DNA of 5,476 nucleotides, taken from assembly GCA_008501785.1 (NCBI GenBank), contig QQUD01000623.1:1-5476 (forward strand). Direction: 5' to 3'. This DNA is from Chloroflexota bacterium. Its GTDB lineage: Bacteria; Chloroflexota; Anaerolineae; Promineifilales; Promineifilaceae. Positions 1 through 5,476 of this stretch are shown here, in pieces; the first letter of the stretch is position 1, and each line of letters begins with the position of its first letter. The position numbers were made by a program, and so were the translations under genes. The notes below the pieces were generated by a model. It was not told where the DNA came from. It saw nothing but the letters and a program-made list of their open reading frames with translations, and did not search any database.

Positions 1-933
1 CTTGATTTGAGCTTTGATTGGTTGTAGCGTTGGTGAACCGTTGAGCCAGTTGACGTTAACGGCCGTTAATTCCTGCTGACCTAATGCCGTGCGTGAACCC
101 ACGACCAACGCATTTCGCGCAGCATCTTTTTGCAACACAAAAACTGGTTCTGGCGTCGTGATCCCTAATCCTTTGCGTTGGCCGATGGTATAAAACGACA
201 ATCCATTGTGCTGCCCCAGTTCGTTGCCATCTTGATCGAGAATCGGGCCAGGGCTGGCTGCTTTTTCGCTGTACTCTCGCAAAAATCGCCGGTAATCGCC
301 ATCTCCCAAAAAACAAAGGTCTTGACTCTCATCTTTGGAAGCGACCGGGAGATTGTATTTTTTCGCTAATTCACGCACCTGTGGTTTTGTGTAATCGCCA
401 ACCGGGAAAAGAACGTGAGCCAACTTTTCTTGTGTCAGCATGTGCAGCACATAAGATTGGTCTTTGTGATCATCCACGCCTGTTAGAATTTGATATTCGC
501 TGCCGTTGTGCTGCACGCGTACATAATGGCCGGTTGCCAAATAATCCGCATCTAAAGCCAACGCTTGTTCCAGCAAATAAGTGAACCGAACTTTGCGATT
601 GCATTGCAAACACGGATTGGGTGTGTGTCCTTTTTCATGTTCGTCAATGAAAAATTGGACGATTTGCTTGTAAAAATAGGTCTGCACATCGACCACATAA
701 AATGGGATGCCTAGCTGGTTAGCGATTTGACGCGCATCGGCCATTTGATCAGGCGTACAGCACCGATTCGCTGGTGCATTTTCACCCGCTCCTGGCTCAG
801 ACCACAGCCGCATCATCATGCCGATCACGTCGTAACCTTGCTCAACTAGCAGGGCTGCGGCCACCGAGCTGTCCACACCGCCGCTCATAGCTACGACAAC
901 ACGTTTGTTTTTGTTTAATGTGTCTTTAGTCAT
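1..933 (-). CDS. mnmA: tRNA-specific 2-thiouridylase MnmA (3' end cut by window)
   Basis: MnmA activates C2 of uridine 34 in tRNA-Lys, -Glu and -Gln by adenylation and replaces the oxygen with sulfur, giving the s2U part of mnm5s2U; it acts in the cytoplasm. The window holds residues 1-311; the family is usually about 350-370 residues, so the end of the C-terminal beta-barrel is missing. Visible motifs: the PP-loop SGGVDSS at residues 17-23, NPCLQCN with C108 and C111, SQDLCF with C207, and SFYTIGQRKGLG near residue 248. C111 and C207 match the catalytic cysteines C102 and C199 of the E. coli enzyme. C108 sits where E. coli has Asp99, which makes this the CxxC + C type. A CC pair lies at 58-59. 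The ATG at 933 places the PP-loop at the usual distance from the N terminus; the upstream sequence has no clear Shine-Dalgarno. It follows the cysteine desulfurase gene on the same strand. The family call is very secure. Confidence 0.96.
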   Translation of the reverse strand, partial: MTKDTLNKNKRVVVAMSGGVDSSVAAALLVEQGYDVIGMMMRLWSEPGAGENAPANRCCTPDQMADARQIANQLGIPFYVVDVQTYFYKQIVQFFIDEHEKGHTPNPCLQCNRKVRFTYLLEQALALDADYLATGHYVRVQHNGSEYQILTGVDDHKDQSYVLHMLTQEKLAHVLFPVGDYTKPQVRELAKKYNLPVASKDESQDLCFLGDGDYRRFLREYSEKAASPGPILDQDGNELGQHNGLSFYTIGQRKGLGITTPEPVFVLQKDAARNALVVGSRTALGQQELTAVNVNWLNGSPTLQPIKAQIK

Positions 934-956
934 AAAAAAGGTATCTAGTAATCAAA

Positions 957-1123
957 TGTCATTTCGAACGCAGTCTTCGGAGTGAGAAATCTTGCTTCGT
1001 GTCTATGATTATTTCCCTACCTCAAAGCAAGATGCCTCAGAGGACTTCGGCATGACAATTGCATGACAAGTTTCTTCCCCATTCTGTGCTAGGTCTTCCC
1101 AGCATAGGTTACTCGAAATGACA
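957..1123. repeat. MITE/REP-like palindromic intergenic element
   Basis: The gap between iscS and mnmA is nearly filled by an imperfect palindrome. The ends are perfect 11-bp inverted repeats: TGTCATTTCGA at 957-967 and TCGAAATGACA at 1113-1123. Inside, the 9-mer ATCTTGCTT at 989-997 pairs with AAGCAAGAT at 1025-1033, and TGTCAT at 957-962 also pairs with ATGACA at 1052-1057, so 957-1057 folds alone as a long hairpin. The 9-mer GCATGACAA occurs twice, at 1050-1058 and 1061-1069. A smaller hairpin with a TCTT loop lies at 1084-1107. No open reading frame is apparent, so if mobile it is non-autonomous. No T-tract follows the stems on the minus strand, so it does not look like an intrinsic terminator. 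If iscS and mnmA share a transcript, this element would be a structured RNA spacer in it. Confidence 0.65.
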
Positions 1124-1140
1124 AGTTGATGATGAATGGC

Positions 1141-2313
1141 TTAAGTTAGTAATGTGTTCAACTTTTGCAGCTTTTGTATCACACCTGGCAAAATTTGGAT
1201 CACATGCTCAATATCTTCTAAGCTGTTTTGGGTGCCAACGGTGAGCCGCAAGCCCCCGGTTGTCCATTCATCAGACAAACCAATGGCTTGCAATGTCTCG
1301 GATGGTTTTGGATTGCCGGTGTTGCAGGCGGAGCCGCTGCTGCCAGCAATGCCAACCATGTCTAGGTGCATAATCAAATCATTGCCGCTGACGTTGCGAA
1401 AGGCGAAGCTGGCGTTGTGGGGCAGGCGGTCGGTGGGATGGCCGGTGAGGATGGCGTCGGGAACGGCCGTTAACACGCCCTTAATCAATCTGTCCCGCAG
1501 CGTCACATAATGGTTCACCCGTTCATCCATTTCAACTTGTGCCAATCGAAACGCTTCCGCGCCACCTACCGCAAACGGCACATTTACCGTTCCGGCGCGT
1601 CGCCCTTCCTCCTGGCCGCCACCGGTTAGCGCCGAAATCAGGTTGACACCATCGCGCACATACAATATGCCAACCCCTTTGGGGCCGTAAAATTTATGTG
1701 GGGCCAGACTGATCAAGTCAATGGGCATCTCTGTCATGTTCCAGCGTGTGGAAACGGCCGCTTGCACCGCATCCGTATGAAATAGCACATCATGTTCACG
1801 CGCCATTTTGCCAATTTTCTGAATCGGCTGCATCGTGCCAATTTCATTGTTGGCTGCCATTATGCTGATCAAGGCTGTATCAGGACGAATCGCTTTTTGC
1901 AGTTCGTCCAGGCTGATTTGTCCATTTTTGTCAACGGGGAGGATGGTGAGGTCAAAGCCAAAATGGTCGCGTAGCTGAACGGCCGTATTAATCACAGCCT
2001 CATGTTCAATGCAGCTTGTAATCAAATGGTTGCCGTTGCCCTGTTCCCGCGCTGCCCACATCACACCGCGCACGGCCAGGTTGTCACTTTCTGACCCACA
2101 GCCGGTAAAAACGATTTCTTTGGGTTGGGCGTGCATGTGCTCGGCGACTGTGCGTCGGGCTTTTTCGAGGCCGCGAGAAGCAGAACGGCCGTATTTATGT
2201 TTTGAAGAAGGGTTGCCGTAGAATTCTGTCCAGTAGGGGAGCATCGCCTCGACGACTTGGGGGTGAACTGGCGTGCTGGCTCCGTGATCAAGATAAATCT
2301 GTTTATCGTTCAT
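1141..2313 (-). CDS. iscS: Cysteine desulfurase, IscS/NifS type (class V aminotransferase fold)
   Basis: This PLP enzyme converts L-cysteine to L-alanine and holds the sulfur as a cysteine persulfide for Fe-S cluster assembly and tRNA thiolation. From the ATG at 2313 the protein has 390 residues. The active-site residues fall at H104, D181, Q184, K207 (PLP lysine in HKFYGPKG) and C330 (persulfide cysteine in SSGSACNTG). These match H104, D180, Q183, K206 and C328 of E. coli IscS almost exactly, which is why this start is preferred over an in-frame ATG at 2352 that adds 13 residues (MVRFHQYAPDDTI) and lies inside a hairpin. Neither start has a strong Shine-Dalgarno. The SSGSAC loop marks group I (IscS/NifS) rather than SufS. 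Variant family motifs are LDHGASTP near the N terminus and FTGCGSESDN with an extra C72. It lies between a histidine kinase and mnmA on the same strand, so it probably supplies sulfur to MnmA, as YrvO does in Bacillus. The symbol is a family-level choice; nifS-like is equally defensible. Confidence 0.93.
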   Translation of the reverse strand: MNDKQIYLDHGASTPVHPQVVEAMLPYWTEFYGNPSSKHKYGRSASRGLEKARRTVAEHMHAQPKEIVFTGCGSESDNLAVRGVMWAAREQGNGNHLITSCIEHEAVINTAVQLRDHFGFDLTILPVDKNGQISLDELQKAIRPDTALISIMAANNEIGTMQPIQKIGKMAREHDVLFHTDAVQAAVSTRWNMTEMPIDLISLAPHKFYGPKGVGILYVRDGVNLISALTGGGQEEGRRAGTVNVPFAVGGAEAFRLAQVEMDERVNHYVTLRDRLIKGVLTAVPDAILTGHPTDRLPHNASFAFRNVSGNDLIMHLDMVGIAGSSGSACNTGNPKPSETLQAIGLSDEWTTGGLRLTVGTQNSLEDIEHVIQILPGVIQKLQKLNTLLT

Positions 2314-2329
2314 AATCGTATCGTCTGGT

Positions 2330-2361
2330 GCGTATTGATGGAAACGCACCATCCAATACGC
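2330..2361 (-). promoter_or_regulatory. Bulged hairpin at the kinase-iscS junction
   Basis: In the leftward mRNA, GCGTATTGGATGG (2361-2349) pairs with CCATCAATACGC (2341-2330), leaving one unpaired G and a 7-nt loop, TGCGTTT. The stem starts at the last base of the kinase stop codon TAG (2363-2361) and ends 16 nt before the preferred iscS ATG at 2313. It buries an upstream in-frame ATG at 2352. No U-tract follows, so it is not a classical terminator. Inference: it may stabilise or separate the iscS part of the transcript, or tune iscS translation. Confidence 0.5.
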
Positions 2362-4448
2362 TATCGTTCAGTTGCTGGTAATCGAACTGTAAATGTTGTG
2401 CCTTTGCCTTGCACACTGCTTACTACAATCGACCCATTATAGTTCTCAACCGCTTCTTTGACCATGTACAGGCCTAGTCCTGTGCCAGCAATGCCGCGCT
2501 CAACGGCCGTTTGCGCTCGGAAAAAGCGACCAAACAGGTTCGGCAGCGCTTGCTGTGGAATGCCAATGCCTTCATCTCTAACCTTGACAACGATTGTGTT
2601 TCCTTCTGCTTTTGCGTCAACCACAACCTGACCCGACAAAGTAAACTTTATCGCATTGTCAACTAGATTCTTAAACACAAGGTAAAACGTATCCTTGTTG
2701 CCAATGACAGGCGGTAAATTAGACTGAACACGCTGACGGAACGTCAATCCTTTTTCAGTTGCCCTATCGGCTAGGGGGGGCAGCATTTCATCAAAAATAG
2801 GGTTCAAATCAATTGGCTCGTCGCCACGCTGTAATTCACGTGCTTCCATTTTTGCCAATTCGAGCATCTGGCGCACCATTTTTTGCAGACGGTCACTTTC
2901 CCGCTCAATCACACCCAAGAAGCGATCTGCCTTCTCTTTTTGCTGGGCTTTACCCTCACGCAGCAGACGAGCATACATCAAAATAGTTGCCAATGGTGTA
3001 CGTAATTCATGAATAATGCCATGAAAGAAATCATCACGCATTCGTTCAACCTCACGAATCAAGCGCAAATCGCTGAAAACAAAGATGATCTCGCTGACGG
3101 CATCATTTACACCTTTAATTGTTGCCCCACTGACCAATACGGGAACTGCATTATCCCCATCTTGCAGAATGTTAGCGGCTATCTGTGGGTTTTCATCTGA
3201 TTCAGCTTCAAGAATCTGCTCCACAAACTCCCGGAAGCTGCTGCTTTTAAAGCGAATCATCTCAGTTGCCTGTTTGCCAAGTAAGCTGTCTCGTTCTTTA
3301 AACAACAAACTCAACAATGAATCATTTGCATGGGTGATATAACCCTCACTGTTGATGGTTAACAACCCTTCTGACATGCTTGAGAAAATTGTTTCAATAC
3401 GTCGCTTCTCTGAAATAACGTCAGCATGAAGGCGCGAATTTTCAATGGCAGCCGCCAATGAGCCGCCAATAGCTAGCAGCAAACGCAAATCATTTTCATT
3501 AAAATTGCTGCTTTGTTTATTAATCGCTTGCAGCACGCCAATCATGCGTTCTTCCACTTGTAATGGTATACAGACCATTGAATTTGTGATAAATCCTGAT
3601 TGGCGATCGACTTGATGATAAAAGCGCTTATCGGAATAAACATCGTTCACAATAATCGATTCACGATGTTCTGCTACCCATCCAGCAATGCCTTGTCCTC
3701 GTTTTAGACGAATCGTTGGCAAATTCTCAAACATGGGTCCCAACAAGATGTCTACAAAGATAATGTCACCGGTTGGTGGGTCAATTAAGCCGACAGAGAT
3801 TGATTCCACGTTCAGAGTGCGCCGTACAGGTTCCATCAGTTGTCGATAGATGTTTTGCAGACTTAAAGTTGATGTGAGTGCATAGCTGATTTCGGAAACA
3901 ACCGCAAATTCAATATCTTGTCGATCTACATGGTGCCGCAGGTAGGCGCGATCTAACACCATTGTGATATTGGTGGCGAGTGGTTCTAATGTGTCTAAAT
4001 TGACGGGACAATCCGGTTTAGGATCGATTAAGCATAATATTCCTGGAGGGGAGACCGGTTCATATCTACCAGGAAGTGGAATAGGTACCGAAAGAATTGC
4101 TTCCCGAGGAAGCTGCCATAGTTCGCTTTTTATCAATTCTGATGCGGATTGTGTGAATTTTTCTTGACGAACAGCTTTTTTTGCTTCGATGAGTGGTGTA
4201 AAAGATGCTTTGTCATAATCCCATCGTGTTTGTTGAATATTGCCATCTTTATTACAGACCCACACGTCGTAATATCGGTTTTGCGGTCCGACAACGCCAA
4301 CGACGGTTGTGGTTTGTGTATAAATAGCAACTTCGTTGGCAACAGCCGCACAAACACCGTGTGCATCGAAGGTATTCATCAGTTCGTAGGCCAGCTTTTG
4401 CCACAGTGTGTGAATATGGTTGAAATCGACTTTTGTTGATTGTTCCAT
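2361..4448 (-). CDS. Soluble GAF-GAF-PAS sensor histidine kinase
   Basis: This is a two-component sensor kinase that autophosphorylates a histidine and passes the phosphate to a response regulator not present here. From the ATG at 4448 it has 695 residues and no evident membrane segment or signal peptide, so it should be cytoplasmic. Domain order: a divergent GAF-like domain (about 15-170, ending in DTLEPLATNITMVLDRA), a typical GAF domain (about 195-340, with RGQGIAGWVAEHRESIIV), a PAS domain (about 355-465, with SMSEGLLTINSEGYITHAN), HisKA with phosphoacceptor H480 in IIHELRTPL, then HATPase_c with an N box (NLVDNAIKF, N594 and N598), G1 (DEGIGIP), F box (FGRFF) and G2 (GTGLGLYMVKE). All catalytic motifs are intact. 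Starts: two adjacent ATGs at 4451 and 4448 follow TTTAGGTAT, and AGG is better spaced for 4448. An ATG at 4472 and a TTG at 4490 also lie in frame but lack a Shine-Dalgarno. The ligand is unknown. It precedes iscS by 47 nt, so co-transcription is likely. Confidence 0.93.
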   Translation of the reverse strand: MEQSTKVDFNHIHTLWQKLAYELMNTFDAHGVCAAVANEVAIYTQTTTVVGVVGPQNRYYDVWVCNKDGNIQQTRWDYDKASFTPLIEAKKAVRQEKFTQSASELIKSELWQLPREAILSVPIPLPGRYEPVSPPGILCLIDPKPDCPVNLDTLEPLATNITMVLDRAYLRHHVDRQDIEFAVVSEISYALTSTLSLQNIYRQLMEPVRRTLNVESISVGLIDPPTGDIIFVDILLGPMFENLPTIRLKRGQGIAGWVAEHRESIIVNDVYSDKRFYHQVDRQSGFITNSMVCIPLQVEERMIGVLQAINKQSSNFNENDLRLLLAIGGSLAAAIENSRLHADVISEKRRIETIFSSMSEGLLTINSEGYITHANDSLLSLLFKERDSLLGKQATEMIRFKSSSFREFVEQILEAESDENPQIAANILQDGDNAVPVLVSGATIKGVNDAVSEIIFVFSDLRLIREVERMRDDFFHGIIHELRTPLATILMYARLLREGKAQQKEKADRFLGVIERESDRLQKMVRQMLELAKMEARELQRGDEPIDLNPIFDEMLPPLADRATEKGLTFRQRVQSNLPPVIGNKDTFYLVFKNLVDNAIKFTLSGQVVVDAKAEGNTIVVKVRDEGIGIPQQALPNLFGRFFRAQTAVERGIAGTGLGLYMVKEAVENYNGSIVVSSVQGKGTTFTVRLPATER

Positions 4449-4461
4449 CATATACCTAAAG

Positions 4462-4490
4462 TTTATAACCATTGACGGCGATGTTTGCAA
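4462..4490 (-). promoter_or_regulatory. Weak candidate promoter for the kinase operon
   Basis: On the minus strand, TTGCAA (4490-4485) lies 17 bp before TATAAA (4467-4462), matching sigma-70 boxes at 4/6 and 5/6. Transcription would begin only a few bases before the ATG pair at 4451/4448, giving an almost leaderless message and leaving the AGG near 4455 of little use as a ribosome site. It would rule out the TTG at 4490 and the ATG at 4472 as starts on that message. This may be chance; a promoter further upstream, near the dyads, is equally possible. Confidence 0.25.
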
Positions 4491-4522
4491 GGGGGAAAAG
4501 GGTCCAGGTTTGGTAATTATTC

Positions 4523-4587
4523 AGGTGCGACGCACTTTTTGTCGAGTATGATAGCGTGAAAGCAATTGGTTTAAGTGCGTCGCACCT
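4523..4587. promoter_or_regulatory. Paired GTGCGNCGCAC palindromes (candidate operator pair)
   Basis: AGGTGCGACGCACTT (4523-4537) and its exact reverse complement AAGTGCGTCGCACCT (4573-4587) are 15-bp perfect inverted arms around a 35-bp spacer. Each arm is also a palindrome about one central base, GTGCG-N-CGCAC, centred at 4530 and 4580. The centres are exactly 50 bp apart, close to five helical turns, so both would face the same side of the DNA. Likely readings are two sites for one dimeric repressor or activator acting on the kinase operon, or a dispersed palindromic repeat that could also fold as one long stem. The regulator cannot be named from this window. Confidence 0.55.
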
Positions 4588-4616
4588 TTGGAAGCTGTAA
4601 AGTTGCTAGTTTTGAA

Positions 4617-4634
4617 ATGTGATAACTGTCACAT
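4617..4634. promoter_or_regulatory. CRP/FNR-family operator-like site
   Basis: ATGTGATAACTGTCACAT contains TGTGA-N6-TCACA with no mismatch to the classical CRP core, plus one more symmetric base pair on each side. The centre is 4625.5. It lies about 170 bp upstream of the kinase start and roughly 125 bp upstream of the transcription start predicted from the nearer eno promoter. This is far for direct class I or II activation of that promoter, so it might act on an unseen upstream promoter, on the kinase side, or as a repressor or looping site. The site is inferred by motif only; the cognate CRP-family protein is unknown. Confidence 0.5.
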
Positions 4635-4679
4635 GTTCTTGGTGCTAATTGTGACTGTTTGTTATGATTAGAATCATCT

Positions 4680-4705
4680 ACCCTGACGAGGGTTTGTGTA
4701 ACCCT
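4680..4705. promoter_or_regulatory. Overlapping alternative CCCT/AGGG hairpins
   Basis: ACCCT (4680-4684) can pair with AGGGT (4689-4693) around GACG. The same AGGG block, as AGGGTT (4689-4694), can instead pair with AACCCT (4700-4705) around TGTGT. The two stems exclude each other. They lie upstream of the predicted eno promoter, so they would form in RNA only if transcription starts further upstream; otherwise they may be a DNA-binding dyad. Confidence 0.35.
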
Positions 4706-4716
4706 AACACCATAAC

Positions 4717-4744
4717 TTGAAATCGTTTACAAAATAGATAAAAT
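4717..4744 (+). promoter_or_regulatory. eno: Candidate sigma-70 promoter for eno
   Basis: TTGAAA (4717-4722) and TAAAAT (4739-4744) each match the sigma-70 consensus at 5/6 positions with a 16-bp spacer, in AT-rich sequence. Transcription would start near 4751, giving a leader of about 80 nt before the eno ATG. Confidence 0.5.
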
Positions 4745-4748
4745 TTGC

Positions 4749-5476
<728 letters not shown>

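Larger units (their letters stand above)
56..2511. repeat. Six scattered copies of the palindromic word AACGGCCG(T/C)
   Basis: Copies of AACGGCCG start at 58, 1462, 1753, 1978, 2184 and 2502; these are all the CGGCCG sites I found in the window. The next bases are TT, TT, CT, TA, TA and TT, so the consensus is the 10-bp palindrome AACGGCCGTT. The copy at 56-69 extends to a perfect 14-bp palindrome, TTAACGGCCGTTAA. All copies lie within the three leftward genes and none is in the right half of the window. With equal base frequencies an 8-mer is expected about 0.08 times in 5476 bp. Five copies lie in one codon phase and encode TAV or AAV; the copy at 2184 lies in another phase and encodes YGRS. 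The span given covers the set, not one continuous repeat. Confidence 0.7.

Noticed and set aside
56..584. Open frames of 60-90 codons at 56-316 (minus), 178-369 (plus) and 381-584 (plus)
   Set aside because: All overlap the clear mnmA frame, which is continuous from 933 to the window edge with conserved motifs; the short frames show no recognisable protein features.
1084..1107. Intrinsic terminator after iscS
   Set aside because: The hairpin with TCTT loop is followed on the minus strand by AATGGGGAAG, not a T-tract; it is better seen as part of the palindromic element.
957..1123. CRISPR array or tRNA gene in the iscS-mnmA gap
   Set aside because: There are no regularly spaced repeats of 23 bp or longer and no cloverleaf with a T-loop; the structure is a simple nested palindrome.
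2330..2361. Intrinsic terminator between the kinase and iscS
   Set aside because: The stem is good but no U-rich run follows it on the transcribed strand.
1154..2442. Several small frames on both strands across the cysteine desulfurase, such as 1154-1510 plus and 2061-2291 minus
   Set aside because: They are antisense or out-of-phase shadows of a gene with all active-site residues intact.
4452..4490. TTG (4490) or ATG (4472) as the start of the histidine kinase
   Set aside because: Neither has a Shine-Dalgarno (CCCTTTTCCCCC precedes the TTG); the ATG pair at 4451/4448 follows TTTAGGTAT and the skipped residues show no domain.
4523..4592. The 15-bp inverted arms as a terminator
   Set aside because: The 35-nt loop is long, the site lies between divergent genes where no transcript should end, and only three T's follow the plus-strand stem.

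Overview
The window comes from a bacterial chromosome of moderate GC content. It holds four protein-coding genes. The gene types fit a free-living bacterium with cytoplasmic multidomain histidine kinases. The CxxC-type MnmA, the weak ribosome binding sites on three of the four genes and the style of the intergenic palindromes suggest Chloroflexota (Anaerolineae-like), but this is a soft inference; no rRNA or other strong taxonomic marker is present.

Layout. The left 4.4 kb reads leftward. In transcription order it contains a soluble GAF-GAF-PAS sensor histidine kinase (4448 to 2361), then after 47 nt an IscS/NifS-type cysteine desulfurase (2313 to 1141), then after 207 nt the tRNA 2-thiouridylase gene mnmA (933 leftward, cut by the window edge). 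The 207-nt gap is mostly filled by a MITE/REP-like palindromic element of about 167 bp. A bulged hairpin spans the kinase stop codon and the kinase-iscS junction. To the right, a 382-bp divergent intergenic region separates the kinase from eno (enolase, 4831 rightward, cut by the right edge). This region is rich in dyads: two GTGCGNCGCAC palindromes exactly 50 bp apart, a perfect CRP/FNR-family consensus site, overlapping CCCT/AGGG hairpins, and one or two sigma-70-like promoters for eno.

How the genes work together. IscS takes sulfur from cysteine as an enzyme-bound persulfide. MnmA uses sulfur to make 2-thiouridine at the wobble position of tRNA-Lys, -Glu and -Gln. Their adjacency resembles the yrvO-mnmA pair of Firmicutes. 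This MnmA carries the CxxC + C cysteine pattern associated with [4Fe-4S]-dependent tRNA thiolation, so the desulfurase may serve both cluster building and sulfur supply. The kinase lies directly upstream on the same strand and is probably co-transcribed; no response regulator is visible. Enolase (glycolysis) is a separate, divergent unit.

The most unusual sequence-level signal is an iterated palindrome, AACGGCCG(T/C), present six times between 58 and 2511. All copies lie inside genes, and five of the six encode xAV in the same reading phase. This resembles the HIP1 phenomenon of cyanobacteria with a different word. I see no clear new defence or mobile system.
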